In this document: positions 36,352 through 45,115 of the stretch, one piece after another | Position numbering within the stretch: position 1 is the stretch's first letter | Layout of the letters: each line of letters begins with the position of its first letter | The notes under the pieces: generated by a model | Told to the model about the DNA's origin: nothing | The model's input: the letters and a program-made list of their open reading frames with translations, nothing else | Database searches by the model: none | Translations under genes and position numbers: made by a program | Assembly: GCF_019550795.1 (NCBI RefSeq) | Contig: NZ_CP080545.1 | Location: 1,321,501-1,385,500 of the forward strand | Origin: Paenibacillus sp. sptzw28 | GTDB taxonomy: Bacteria > Bacillota > Bacilli > Paenibacillales > Paenibacillaceae | Length of the DNA: 64,000 bases | Direction of reading: 5' to 3'

Positions 36352-36393
36352 AACCATCTCCGATTCGCATGTGCGAAAGGAGATGGTTTTTTT
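36352..36393 (+). terminator. Strong terminator after the sigma factor gene
   Basis: AACCATCTCC and GGAGATGGTT pair perfectly, with an inner TTCGCA/TGCGAA stem, and are followed by seven T. Confidence 0.92.
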
Positions 36394-36694
36394 GGCATAT
36401 TAGCGTGGTTTTCAAAATATAAAAAATTATTATGAGATATAACGAGGAAATATGTCGATTGTAAAATAAAAAATATTTATATAACACAGAAGAATAACTA
36501 TGTAAACCATTGTATCGGGGAGGATTCGACTTTATTTGGGAGGAAAAGGGAGGATTCGTCCGATGAGGCGCGCTCTGGAAAGGAGAGCCATAAATAAGGT
36601 TAATTATCAGATAATTCTGGAAATGACCTAATGGAATAAAGGTGATAGCCTTATATAAGTGTTATTAATAAATGTGGAAAGGATGTGGGAACTT
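36394..36694 (+). other. Leader of the ectoine operon, no riboswitch recognised
   Basis: AT-rich with a plausible promoter (TTGTAA and TATAAC around 36460-36486). A direct repeat GGGAGGATTCG occurs at 36518-36528 and 36548-36558, 30 nt apart, which may be a regulator site. A small hairpin (GCTCT-GGAAAGG-AGAGC) follows. I compared it with known riboswitch motifs by eye and found no match. Confidence 0.5.
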
Positions 36695-37609
36695 TTGAAG
36701 ATGAAAGGGTGGGCAATCATCGTGCTTGTGGTGCCGATGCTTTTGCTGGCAGGCTGCGGACAAAAGACAAATGATCCGGCTGCGGCAAGCGGCAGTTCAG
36801 GCGGAACAGGCGATGAAGCAGCTCAAGATACACTAGCGAAAGCCAAGAAGCAGGGGTTTATTACGGTAGGATTTGCGAATGAGAATCCGTATGCTTACAA
36901 AGGTGCGGATGGAAAATTGACAGGCGAGGCGGTTGAGATCGCCCGCGTCATTCTGCAGAGGCTTGGAATCAATGAAATGAGAGGCGAGCTGACGGAGTTT
37001 ACCTCACTTATCGCCGGACTGCAGGCCAAACGGTTCGACCTGATCACGGCTGGGATGTTTATTAACCCGGACCGCTGTCAGGCAGTGCTGTTCGCCAATC
37101 CTGAATACAGCATTGGGGAAGCAATTGCGGTCAAGAAAGGAAATCCGCTTAAGCTAAACAGCTACAAATCCATCGCGGATAACGATAAAGCCAAGGTTGC
37201 CGTGATGGCCGGTGCGGTTGAAATCGGCTATTTGAAAGCATCGGGAGTACCGGAAGAACGGATGGTCGTCGTTCCGGATCAGGACGGCGCCGTCAGCGCT
37301 CTGCAGTCGGGCCGTGCAGACGTCATGACAATGACAGGACCAGCCCTGCAGTCCCGGCTCGATACGGCTAAAGACGGCAATCTGGAACGCGTGATGGATT
37401 TCGAGCAGCCTGTCGTGGATGGCAAGGATGTACGCGGATTCGGCGCTACCGCTTTCCGGCCGGAGGATACCGCTTTCCAGCAGGCCTTCAATGCGGAGCT
37501 GCAGAAGATGAAGGAGTCGGGCGAGCTGCTGACGATACTGAAGAAGTTCGGCTTCACCGAGCAGGAGCTGCCCGGGGACGCAACAGCCGAGCAGCTCTGC
37601 AAAGGGTAA
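36695..37609 (+). CDS. ehuB: Ectoine/hydroxyectoine ABC transporter substrate-binding protein EhuB
   Basis: About 304 aa from TTG 36695 (ATG 36701 is the alternative). A signal peptide ends in lipobox LLAGC, so it is a lipoprotein. It belongs to the polar amino-acid-type binding proteins (SBP family 3): ITVGFANENPYAYKGADGKL, EFTSLIAGLQAKRFDLITAG and RCQAVLFANPEY, with the EhuB-like C-terminus TAEQLC. It captures ectoine or 5-hydroxyectoine outside the cell. First gene of the ehuBCDA-ectABCD operon, with ehuC starting 1 nt after its stop. Confidence 0.9.
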   Translation: MKMKGWAIIVLVVPMLLLAGCGQKTNDPAAASGSSGGTGDEAAQDTLAKAKKQGFITVGFANENPYAYKGADGKLTGEAVEIARVILQRLGINEMRGELTEFTSLIAGLQAKRFDLITAGMFINPDRCQAVLFANPEYSIGEAIAVKKGNPLKLNSYKSIADNDKAKVAVMAGAVEIGYLKASGVPEERMVVVPDQDGAVSALQSGRADVMTMTGPALQSRLDTAKDGNLERVMDFEQPVVDGKDVRGFGATAFRPEDTAFQQAFNAELQKMKESGELLTILKKFGFTEQELPGDATAEQLCKG

Positions 37610-37610
37610 C

Positions 37611-38261
37611 ATGAATCCGGTCTGGTCGGATATGCTCCCACTGCTGCTCGAAGGCACGAAGATAACGGTTGAGGTCACGGTATTGTCTGCGGTTGTGTCA
37701 CTGGTGATGGCCGTCGTCGCCGGGCTTTGCCGGGTATCGAGCTATGCGCTAGTCCGCGGCATCGCCCGCGTTTATGTCGATTTTTTTCGGGCGTGCTCGC
37801 TGCTTGTTCTGTTGTTCTGGATCTACTTTGCTCTCCCTTTTGTCGGTATTGAGCTGCCTAAGATGACGGCTGCGGTGCTGGCGATCGGCTTGAACTACGG
37901 GGCGTATGGATCGGAAATCGTCCGAAGCGCCATCCTTGCAGTGCCGTCCGGCCAGCGGGAAGCTGCACTGGCGCTTAATTTAACCCGGACGCAGCGGATG
38001 TGGCGCGTCATTATTCCGCAAGCGGTCGTGCGGATGCTGCCTCCCTTCGGCAACCTGCTTATCGAGCAGCTCAAATCAACCTCGCTTGTTTATTTCATTA
38101 CGCTGACGGATCTCTGTTATCAAGCGACGATACTGCGCAATAATTTTTATCCGTGGACACCGCAAATTTTCGGTCTTCTGCTCGTGATTTATTTTATTTT
38201 ATCCGCATGCATTACGGTAACGATCCGGCTGCTGGAACGCAAATACGCGGCTTGGAGGTGA
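37611..38261 (+). CDS. ehuC: Ectoine/hydroxyectoine ABC transporter permease EhuC
   Basis: 216-aa HisM/GlnP-type permease with about five membrane segments. The EAA motif reads GQREAALALNLTRTQRMWRV with IIPQAVVRMLPPFGN, characteristic of amino acid importers. It pairs with EhuD as the channel. The start ATG follows the ehuB stop by 1 nt, with AAAGGG upstream. The name is based on family and on the ectoine gene context. Confidence 0.88.
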   Translation: MNPVWSDMLPLLLEGTKITVEVTVLSAVVSLVMAVVAGLCRVSSYALVRGIARVYVDFFRACSLLVLLFWIYFALPFVGIELPKMTAAVLAIGLNYGAYGSEIVRSAILAVPSGQREAALALNLTRTQRMWRVIIPQAVVRMLPPFGNLLIEQLKSTSLVYFITLTDLCYQATILRNNFYPWTPQIFGLLLVIYFILSACITVTIRLLERKYAAWR

Positions 38262-38268
38262 ACGGAAC

Positions 38269-38934
38269 ATGTGGAAATGGGATTATGTATATTCCTTATT
38301 GCCCGAGCTGATGAGCGCTTTTCGCGTTACGTTAACCGCCACTTTGTGCGGGTTTCTGGTCGCGTCTCTTCTGGGCCTGGCGCTGGCGGTAGCCTATCGG
38401 TCCAGATTTGCCGCAGTCCGGATGACGGTCCGCAGCTTCGTAGAATTCGTGCGCAGCACGCCGCTGCTCGTACAGGTGTTTTTTCTCTATTACAGTCTGC
38501 CGATGCTTACCCCGTTCTCGCTTTCGGCTTTTACGACGGGAGTAATCGGCCTCGGTCTGCATTACAGCACTTATATGTCCGAGGTATACCGGTCGGGGAT
38601 TGACGCGGTGCCCCGTGGTCAATGGGAAGCAGCCTCGGCGCTCAATTTAACGAAGGCCAAGACTTGGCTAAAGGTTATACTGCCGCAGGCCATTCCGCCG
38701 GTAATTCCGGTCATGGGTAATTATCTGATCGTCATATTCAAGGAAACGCCGATTTTATCCGCCATTACGCTTGTGGAGCTGCTGCTTACCGCGAAGAATG
38801 CGGCTTCCGTCTCGTACCGCGTATTCGAGCCTTATACCATTGTCGGCGTGCTGTTCCTGCTCGTCAGCTTGGTTTTATCGGCGCTGGTAAGAGCCGTGGA
38901 AACGAGACTGAACGGCAGATTTGTCCAAAGATAG
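38269..38934 (+). CDS. ehuD: Ectoine/hydroxyectoine ABC transporter permease EhuD
   Basis: 221-aa second permease of the same type. EAA motif [20 protein letters not shown], then [27 protein letters not shown] lies 8 nt before the ATG at 38269, 7 nt after ehuC. It ends 19 nt before ehuA. Its relation to EhuC suggests a heterodimeric channel as in other ectoine importers. Confidence 0.88.
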   Translation: MWKWDYVYSLLPELMSAFRVTLTATLCGFLVASLLGLALAVAYRSRFAAVRMTVRSFVEFVRSTPLLVQVFFLYYSLPMLTPFSLSAFTTGVIGLGLHYSTYMSEVYRSGIDAVPRGQWEAASALNLTKAKTWLKVILPQAIPPVIPVMGNYLIVIFKETPILSAITLVELLLTAKNAASVSYRVFEPYTIVGVLFLLVSLVLSALVRAVETRLNGRFVQR

Positions 38935-38953
38935 TGAAGGAGGAATAACGAAA

Positions 38954-39802
38954 GTGGATGCACAACTGGAACATGTGGCTGCGGCAGCCGCGCAGACCCT
39001 GCCGAATCCCGTGCCCGATAAGGTGATCCAGCCGATTGTGAAGTATAACAGTATTACGAAATCCTTCGGGGAGCTGGAAGTGATCAAAGGGATCGATCTT
39101 GACATTTACCCGGGGGAGAAAATCGCCATGATCGGTCCCAGCGGTTCCGGCAAGACTACGCTGGGGCGATTATTAATGACACTGGAAGAGCCGACCAGCG
39201 GTACGATCGAGCTTGGCGGCGAGCTTCTGTGGCATATGGAAGTTGGTGGGACGCTTGTACGGGCAAGCGAAAAGCACCTGCACCGGATGCGCGGCAAGGT
39301 CGGTATGATATTTCAGCATTTCAACCTGTTCCCCCACTTGAGTGTGCTTCGCAATGTAACGATGGCGCCCCGCAGCGTTCTGGGCTTGACGAAGGAAGAG
39401 GCGCACGAGCGCGCCGTTACGATGCTTCGCAAGGTCGGACTCGAAGAGAAGCTGGATGTCTATCCTTCTCAGCTGTCCGGCGGACAGAAGCAGCGCGTTG
39501 CAATAGCCAGGGCGCTTGTCATGCAGCCTAAAGTGATGATTTTCGATGAAGTGACCTCAGCACTCGATCCGGAGCTTGTCGGCGAGGTGCTTGAGGTTAT
39601 TAAAGAGATCGCGGATGAAGGCGATATGGCCATGCTGCTTATTACACACGAAATGGAGTTTGCCAGGGAAGTGGCGGATCGCGTCATCTTCGGCGCAGAG
39701 GGCCGCATTGTCGAAGAGGGAACCCCTGAACAAATATTCGAAAATCCGCAGAGCGAGCGTCTTCAGTCTTTTCTTGGACGATTCTCGTTAGCACGGGCCT
39801 GA
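38954..39802 (+). CDS. ehuA: Ectoine/hydroxyectoine ABC transporter ATP-binding protein EhuA
   Basis: 282 aa from GTG 38954, with AAGGAGG at 38937-38943; the frame extends back into ehuD. Walker [10 protein letters not shown], signature LSGGQKQR and Walker [15 protein letters not shown] are present. The DEVTSALD variant (Val where most amino-acid ATPases have Pro) fits EhuA proteins as I remember them. It powers uptake through EhuC/EhuD. The next gene, ectA, begins the biosynthesis block. Confidence 0.9.
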   Translation: MDAQLEHVAAAAAQTLPNPVPDKVIQPIVKYNSITKSFGELEVIKGIDLDIYPGEKIAMIGPSGSGKTTLGRLLMTLEEPTSGTIELGGELLWHMEVGGTLVRASEKHLHRMRGKVGMIFQHFNLFPHLSVLRNVTMAPRSVLGLTKEEAHERAVTMLRKVGLEEKLDVYPSQLSGGQKQRVAIARALVMQPKVMIFDEVTSALDPELVGEVLEVIKEIADEGDMAMLLITHEMEFAREVADRVIFGAEGRIVEEGTPEQIFENPQSERLQSFLGRFSLARA

Positions 39803-39827
39803 TTGACAGGCAAAGGGGTGAGGAACG

Positions 39828-40334
39828 ATAGAAGCTGTCGATACGCTGGCGCTGGTTAAACCGTCCCCCTCCGATGGAGAAAGGGTATGGCGTCTTATCA
39901 AGGAAACCGGTTCACTCGATTTGAACTCGGTCTACAGCTACATCATGCTTTGCGATATCTTTCGCGATACATGCGTGATTGCCGCGCAGGCAGGTGAAGC
40001 TGTCGGGTTCATCTCTGCATATCGCAGGCCGGACCGGCCGCAAACGCTGTTTGTTTGGCAGGTTGCGGTCGCGGGCTCTATGCAGGGGCAGGGCTTGGGG
40101 AAGAGAATGCTGAGGGAGCTGCTTGCGCGCCGGGAAAATGCGGATATCCGCTTCGTCGAAGCGACGATTGGTCCGGACAATACGGCATCGCGGCGTTTGT
40201 TTCTCGGGCTTGCCGAAGAAAAGGGCTGTGAATCGTCGCTTACCGAATGCTACCCGGCGCGGTTCTTTCCCGAAGCATCCGCCCATGAGCCGGAGCTGCT
40301 GCTGAGCATCGGACCTATTATGAACAACAAATAA
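39828..40334 (+). CDS. ectA: L-2,4-diaminobutyrate N-gamma-acetyltransferase EctA (ATA start)
   Basis: 168 aa of GNAT fold that acetylates L-2,4-diaminobutyrate, the second step of ectoine synthesis. EctA features: [51 protein letters not shown]. No ATG, GTG or TTG exists in frame between the stop at 39818-39820 and codon 32 (TTG 39921, inside the conserved core). The ATA at 39828 follows AAAGGGGTGAGG by 4 nt and begins [13 protein letters not shown], the family N-terminus. The likely start is therefore ATA, or the gene carries a G-to-A change in its ATG. The other starts would remove essential residues. Confidence 0.85.
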   Translation: MEAVDTLALVKPSPSDGERVWRLIKETGSLDLNSVYSYIMLCDIFRDTCVIAAQAGEAVGFISAYRRPDRPQTLFVWQVAVAGSMQGQGLGKRMLRELLARRENADIRFVEATIGPDNTASRRLFLGLAEEKGCESSLTECYPARFFPEASAHEPELLLSIGPIMNNK

Positions 40335-40348
40335 GAAGGAGTGATTCG

Positions 40349-41647
40349 GTGAATTTTCCCAAGGAAGCCGGTACATTGCATGTTTTTGACACGCTGGAAT
40401 CCGAAGTGCGGAGCTACTGCCGCAGCTTTCAGGCTGTGTTCGACAAAGCAAGAAATGCCAAGGTGTGGGATGTGAAGGGCAATGAATATATCGACTTCTT
40501 TGCAGGCGCAGGAGCGCTTAATTATGGACACAACAATCCGGCAATCCGTCACAAGCTGATCGGTTACATGCTTGACGATGGTGTGACGCACAGCCTGGAC
40601 ATGGCGACGAAAGCGAAGGAAGCGTTTCTTACACGGTTTAATAAGTCGATTCTAAAACCGCGCGGACTTGATTACAAAATCATGTTCCCCGGTCCAACCG
40701 GAACCAATTCCGTAGAAAGCGCGTTGAAAATCGCCCGCAAAGCGACTGGCCGAACCAATATAATTTGCTTCACGAATGCGTTTCACGGTATGTCCCTCGG
40801 CTCGCTGGCGGCGACGGGTAACACGTTTAAACGAAAAGGAGCGGGCGTGGATCTTCCGAACACGACCTTTATGCCTTATGACGGATACCTCGGCGAACGG
40901 ATCGATACGGCGGAGATATTGGCGAAGCTTCTGGGCGACCCGGGCAGTGGAGTCGATCTGCCGGCAGCGGTCATTCTGGAGACGGTTCAAGGAGAGGGCG
41001 GTCTGAATGTAGCCGGATTCGCCTGGCTGCGGCGGATTGAAGCGCTGTGCCGGAAGCATGATATTCTGCTCATCGTCGATGATGTGCAGATGGGCTGCGG
41101 CCGCACCGGCTCCTTCTTCAGCTTCGAAGGCTCCGGCATTGAGCCGGATATTGTCTGTCTGTCGAAGTCGATCGGCGGTTACGGCTTGCCGCTAGCGCTC
41201 ACCCTGATCAAACCGGAATACGACCTGTGGTCGCCGGGCGAACATAACGGCACCTTCCGCGGCAATAATCTCGGCTTTGTGGCGGCGTCCGAAGCGCTCT
41301 CCTATTGGGAGAAGGACACGTTCAAAATTGAACTCGCCGGAAAAATACGCAGGATTCACAATGCATTGGAGCAGCTTCTGGCCGATCATCCCCAGGTGGA
41401 TGCGCACATCAAAGGCAGGGGCATGATCCAGGGCATATCCTTCGCAAAGCCCGAGCTTGCCGCCCGTTTAAGCGCTGCCGCCTTCAAAAACGGCGTCATT
41501 ATGGAAACATCAGGGCCGTACGACGAAGTGGCGAAGCTGATGCCGCCTCTCACTATCGAGCCTTCCGTTCTTGAGGAGGGACTCGCAATCATCCGCAAAA
41601 GCTTCGTGGAGGTCGTTCAAGCCGAACCCGTCGAGGCAATCGTATAG
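40349..41647 (+). CDS. ectB: Diaminobutyrate-2-oxoglutarate transaminase EctB
   Basis: 432-aa class III aminotransferase that converts L-aspartate semialdehyde to L-2,4-diaminobutyrate using glutamate, the first step of ectoine synthesis. GTG start at 40349 with AAGAAGGA upstream. The PLP lysine is in [14 protein letters not shown], and [20 protein letters not shown] and [12 protein letters not shown] complete the cofactor site. Length and order are typical for EctB. It is followed by the 405-nt repeat array rather than directly by ectC. Confidence 0.95.
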   Translation: MNFPKEAGTLHVFDTLESEVRSYCRSFQAVFDKARNAKVWDVKGNEYIDFFAGAGALNYGHNNPAIRHKLIGYMLDDGVTHSLDMATKAKEAFLTRFNKSILKPRGLDYKIMFPGPTGTNSVESALKIARKATGRTNIICFTNAFHGMSLGSLAATGNTFKRKGAGVDLPNTTFMPYDGYLGERIDTAEILAKLLGDPGSGVDLPAAVILETVQGEGGLNVAGFAWLRRIEALCRKHDILLIVDDVQMGCGRTGSFFSFEGSGIEPDIVCLSKSIGGYGLPLALTLIKPEYDLWSPGEHNGTFRGNNLGFVAASEALSYWEKDTFKIELAGKIRRIHNALEQLLADHPQVDAHIKGRGMIQGISFAKPELAARLSAAAFKNGVIMETSGPYDEVAKLMPPLTIEPSVLEEGLAIIRKSFVEVVQAEPVEAIV

Positions 41648-42052
41648 CGTATGCTTCCGAAGTGAGGTTCAACTCGCAGAGGTGAAACCCCGGAAGCATC
41701 GTTAAAAACTCAGCGTAAGCTTTCGAAGTGAGTTTTTAACTCGCCGAGGTGAAACCCCCGGAAGCATCGTTAAAAACTCAGCGTATGCTTTCGAAGTGAG
41801 TTTTTAACTCGCAGAGGTGAACCCCCCGGAAGCATCGTTAAAAACTCAGCGTATGCTTTCGAAGTGAGTTTTTAACTCGCCGAGGTGAAACCCCGGAAGC
41901 ATCGTTAAAAACTCGGCGTATGCTTTCGAAGTGAGTTTTTAACTCGCAGAGGTGAAACCCCCGGAAGCATCGTTAAAAACTCAGCGTATGCTTTCGAAGT
42001 GAGTTTTTAACTCGCAGAGGTGAAACCCCCGGAAGCATCGTTAAAAACTCTT
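41648..42052 (+). repeat. Tandem array of six 66-68 nt structured repeats between ectB and ectC
   Basis: Units start at 41648, 41714, 41782, 41850, 41917 and 41985. Each carries ATGCTTTCG with a near-matching CGGAAGCAT, and GAGTTTTTAAC with its exact complement GTTAAAAACTC; unit 1 is the most diverged. The last arm of one unit and the first arm of the next form an 11-bp hairpin around AGCGTATGCTTTCGAAGT. The array ends at the ribosome binding site of ectC. No spacers and no cas genes, so this is not a CRISPR. Confidence 0.92.
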
Positions 42053-42067
42053 AAGGAGCGCATTCAT

Positions 42068-42472
42068 ATGAAAGTAAAGCAACTGGACGAAATCATTGGT
42101 ACTAAAGATGATGTCGATACGGACACTTGGAATGCCCGCCGGCTCCTTCTCCGTAAGGACGGTATGGGGTTCTCCATGCACGATACTCTTATTAAAGCCG
42201 GTACAGAGACTATGATTTGGTACCGTAACCATGTTGAAGCGGTCTACTGTATCGAGGGGGAAGGCGAGATCGAGCTCGCCACCGGCGAAGTATATCCAAT
42301 TCGGCCGGGAATGCTGTATGCGCTGGATGGACACGAGAAGCATTACCTTCGTGCAAATACCCGGCTCAGGATGGTTTGTGTGTTCAACCCTCCTCTGACC
42401 GGGCGCGAGGTTCATGATCAAGACGGCGTTTATCCATTGGTGGAAGACAACGAATTGGAAGCGAGGTGCTGA
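42068..42472 (+). CDS. ectC: L-ectoine synthase EctC
   Basis: 134-aa cupin enzyme that closes the ring of N-gamma-acetyl-diaminobutyrate to ectoine. ATG 42068 is preferred, with TAAGGAGCG directly after the repeat array; the open frame otherwise runs back into the repeats. EctC core: TWNARRLLLRKDGMGFSMHD, HVEAVYCIEGEGEIELATGE, MLYALDGHEKHYLRA, which contain the Glu, Tyr and His metal ligands of the family. It overlaps the region leading into ectD by a few bases. Confidence 0.95.
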   Translation: MKVKQLDEIIGTKDDVDTDTWNARRLLLRKDGMGFSMHDTLIKAGTETMIWYRNHVEAVYCIEGEGEIELATGEVYPIRPGMLYALDGHEKHYLRANTRLRMVCVFNPPLTGREVHDQDGVYPLVEDNELEARC

Positions 42473-42477
42473 TTAAG

Positions 42478-43392
42478 ATGTATCCGTATATGAGACCAGA
42501 GCAGTTCCAGGTAAAGCAGCCGCCAGACAAGTATCCCTCACGAATTGCCGACAAGCCGGCCGTGATTGATCGGGAAGACCCGGTCGTCTATGCCAAATCG
42601 CACAAAGACGGTCCGCTGCCGGAGGAGCAGTCCGCATTTTATGAGAAAAACGGCTATCTGTTCCTGGATAAATTCTTCTCGCAGGATGAAATTGCACAGT
42701 GGCGTCTGGAGCTCAGGAAGCTGCAAAAGCTTTATGGTCAGCGCGATGCCGAGTATGTCATAAGAGAGCCTGGAGGCACCGATGTGCGGTCAATCTTCGC
42801 CGTACACGAGAATAATGAACTGTTCAAGCAGCTTGCGGCAAATGCGCGGCTGACCTCAATTGTGAACCACCTGCTTGGTTCGGAGACTTATATTCACCAA
42901 TCCCGCATCAATTTCAAGCCGGGCTTTACGGGCAAAGAGTTTTACTGGCATTCGGACTTTGAGACGTGGCATGTGGAGGACGGGATGCCGTCAATGCGCG
43001 CGCTCAGCTGCTCGATAGCGCTGGAGGACAATTTTCATTTCAACGGTCCGCTTATGGTTGTGCCCGGCTCACATAAGAAATTCGTCTCCTGTGTCGGCCG
43101 CACGCCGGATGATCATTTCAAGCAATCGCTTCGCCGCCAGGAATATGGCGTTCCCGACCCGGACAGCTTGACAGCGCTGGTGGAGGAAGGCGGAATCGAA
43201 ACGATCGTCGGGGGAGCCGGGTCCATCGTGCTGTTCGACTGCAACATTATGCACGGATCGAACAGTAATATTACGCCGCTTCCACGCAGCAATGTGTTTC
43301 TTGTCTACAACAGCGTGGAGAACACACTGGCGGAGCCCTATTCGGGGCAAACGCCAAGACCGGACTATATAGCCGCGCGCTCCTATCGATAG
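42478..43392 (+). CDS. ectD: Ectoine hydroxylase EctD
   Basis: 304-aa Fe(II)/2-oxoglutarate dioxygenase that makes 5-hydroxyectoine. ATG 42478 with GAGGTG upstream; a GTG at 42466 overlaps ectC. The ectoine-hydroxylase signature is complete: FYWHSDFETWHVEDGMP, giving the His and Asp iron ligands, with the second His in NIMHGSNSNITPLPRSN. Its presence means the cell can make the hydroxylated, heat- and desiccation-protective form. Confidence 0.95.
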   Translation: MYPYMRPEQFQVKQPPDKYPSRIADKPAVIDREDPVVYAKSHKDGPLPEEQSAFYEKNGYLFLDKFFSQDEIAQWRLELRKLQKLYGQRDAEYVIREPGGTDVRSIFAVHENNELFKQLAANARLTSIVNHLLGSETYIHQSRINFKPGFTGKEFYWHSDFETWHVEDGMPSMRALSCSIALEDNFHFNGPLMVVPGSHKKFVSCVGRTPDDHFKQSLRRQEYGVPDPDSLTALVEEGGIETIVGGAGSIVLFDCNIMHGSNSNITPLPRSNVFLVYNSVENTLAEPYSGQTPRPDYIAARSYR

Positions 43393-43914
43393 ATGAGCCC
43401 GCTCCTGCTCATCCTCTCCATCATGGCGATCAACATCGCCTATGTCTCGATATTCACGCTGCGCCTTATCCTCGTGATTAAAGGAAGGAGGGGCGCGGCA
43501 TCCTTCCTTGCCATGGCTGAAGTATTTATTTACTTGGCGGGGTTAAATCTTGTGCTTAATAACCTGTCCAATCCAATCCACATGGCGGCTTATTGCGTGG
43601 GGTTCGGACTCGGCGTTTACCTCGGCAGCAGGATCGAGGAATATTTGGCGCTTGGCTACTCGGTCGTTCAAGTAATTACCGAATCCGATAAGTCCACCCT
43701 GCCGGACAAGCTGCGCGGCTTCGGCTACGGGGTGACGACTTGGACGGCGGACGGCAGAGACGGCAGGCGTCTGGTCATGCAGGTGCTCGTTAAACGGAGC
43801 AACGAAAGACGGCTTATGAGCAGCATTATGATGATTGCCCCCAAAGCATTCGTCATCTCCCATGAACCGAGACAGTTCAAAGGCGGCTTCTGGGCCAAAA
43901 TGATCGAGCGATAA
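43393..43914 (+). CDS. UPF0316 (DUF5698/DUF2179) membrane protein
   Basis: 173 aa. Starts at the base after the ectD stop. Two to three membrane helices (IMAINIAYVSIFTLRLILVI, LGVYLGSRIEEYLALGY) and a C-terminal DUF2179-like domain (GFGYGVTTWTADGRDG) match the UPF0316/YebE group. The family has no established role. Its place as last gene of an ectoine operon is unusual and could hint at a part in osmotic response. Confidence 0.85.
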   Translation: MSPLLLILSIMAINIAYVSIFTLRLILVIKGRRGAASFLAMAEVFIYLAGLNLVLNNLSNPIHMAAYCVGFGLGVYLGSRIEEYLALGYSVVQVITESDKSTLPDKLRGFGYGVTTWTADGRDGRRLVMQVLVKRSNERRLMSSIMMIAPKAFVISHEPRQFKGGFWAKMIER

Positions 43915-43984
43915 AAGTTTGAGATGGCAGAACTCAGCAATTGTGTACTTATAGCATCCAAAACTGTACACTGTGAGCGTAAAA

Positions 43985-44028
43985 CCTTTACCTGGTCGTT
44001 TAAACAAACCGGGTAAAGGATTTTTGTT
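43985..44028 (+). terminator. Terminator of the ectoine operon
   Basis: CCTTTACC pairs with GGTAAAGG (43985-43992 / 44012-44019), followed by ATTTTTG, about 70 nt after the UPF0316 stop. Confidence 0.82.
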
Positions 44029-44147
44029 TTGCGCCGTCGGAATCCCGTTGTTATTTGCCTAAATATTCGGTGCTGTCTCATTATCGGAAAACTCTTAACT
44101 CTGGTAAAATTAATAGAGAAATTTACCAAGCTGAGGAGGCCTTAACC

Positions 44148-44663
44148 ATGAACAAACCTAAAGAAGGCGACTTTAACCCCCAATGGGGCAGATACATCAA
44201 CGCAGTGCAAGAAGGTGATCTGGTACAGCTGCTTAAGGACCAAGAGCAGGATCTTCTCTCGTTGTACAGCTCCTTCAGCGAAGAGCAAAGCTTCTACCGT
44301 TATGATGAGGGAAAATGGAGCCTGAAAGAAGTGCTCGGACACATCATCGACACGGAGCGGATCATGAGTTATCGGCTGCTCTGTGCCGCAAGGGGCGATA
44401 AGACGCCGCTGCCGAGACATCAGGATATCTTTGTGAACGGAACCAGCTTCGACCGTCGTCCGCTCGCTGAACTGATCGCCGAGTTTTGCGCCGTCCGGAC
44501 AGCTTCCATAACGCTGGTGCAGGGATTGAACGGGGAGGAGCTGCGCCGTGCCGGGGTGATCAACAATGCTGCAACCACAGCCGTCGCGCTTGCATACTTC
44601 ATTATCGGACACGCCCTCCACCATCTGAATGTCGTGCGTGAGAAGTATCTGATGCCGCACTGA
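44148..44663 (+). CDS. DinB-like metal-binding four-helix protein
   Basis: 171 aa from ATG 44148, with GAGGAGG 10 nt upstream. The DinB fold is visible: WSLKEVLGHIIDTERIMSYR with the first metal-binding His, and IIGHALHHLNVVREKYL with the other two. Some members are bacillithiol or mycothiol S-transferases (YfiT/BstA type), which this could be. Cytosolic. Monocistronic between the ectoine operon and a transporter remnant. Confidence 0.85.
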   Translation: MNKPKEGDFNPQWGRYINAVQEGDLVQLLKDQEQDLLSLYSSFSEEQSFYRYDEGKWSLKEVLGHIIDTERIMSYRLLCAARGDKTPLPRHQDIFVNGTSFDRRPLAELIAEFCAVRTASITLVQGLNGEELRRAGVINNAATTAVALAYFIIGHALHHLNVVREKYLMPH

Positions 44664-44698
44664 ACCCTCTTCCGATCAAAACCAAGAAGAAAGCTAAA

Positions 44699-44730
44699 AA
44701 ACTGGCCCTGCAGAGCACAGGTGCCAGTTT
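44699..44730. terminator. Hairpin between DinB gene and transporter remnant
   Basis: AAACTGGC and GCCAGTTT form a stem with an extra inner CTG/CAG. A T-run follows on the minus strand (read from the A-run at 44697-44701), so it is best as terminator of the remnant, with weaker activity for the DinB gene. Confidence 0.65.
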
Positions 44731-44781
44731 GTGTCACAACATGCGCTTCTTTCCGAATTTTCCTCGATAGGAACGTGCCCT

Positions 44782-44937
44782 CTAAGAGAAATGAAAACCC
44801 CTTGAAGCTGTCAGTACCCCCAACATAACCAAAACAGCACCCAATGTTTGATGGATGGATACAGGTAAACCGGCAGCAAACGAAACAATCATAGTTACAA
44901 CAGGGACAAGATTGAAAAATAGAGATGTTTTACTTGC
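44782..44937 (-). pseudogene. C-terminal remnant of an EamA/DMT-type transporter
   Basis: The minus-strand reading ASKTSLFFNLVPVVTMIVSF, then LGAVLVMLGVLTASRG, matches the last two membrane helices of EamA transporters (normally about 300 aa). Upstream the frame has no family-like sequence and no start with a ribosome binding site. It still has its own terminator. The rest of 44664-45115 holds nothing else recognisable. Confidence 0.7.
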
Positions 44938-45115
44938 CCTGATTTCTTGCCTTTGTTCCACCACAGATAGCCAACATCTCTCATTCGCTGAGGATGAGGG
45001 CTGCCTGATTATCTGGACCATGATTAAAGCATCAGTTTCATATTTATTCAAAAAATGAATACTTTTGGAATTTATGTACGTATTGAATTTAGACTAAACC
45101 TTAAGGAGGTTCTTA

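Noticed and set aside
36394..36694. Riboswitch in the ehuB leader
   Set aside because: By-eye comparison with SAM, glycine, guanidine, TPP, lysine, cobalamin and c-di-GMP consensus motifs gave no match; only a direct repeat and a weak hairpin are visible.
41648..42052. CRISPR array
   Set aside because: Units are directly adjacent without unique spacers, and no cas genes are present.
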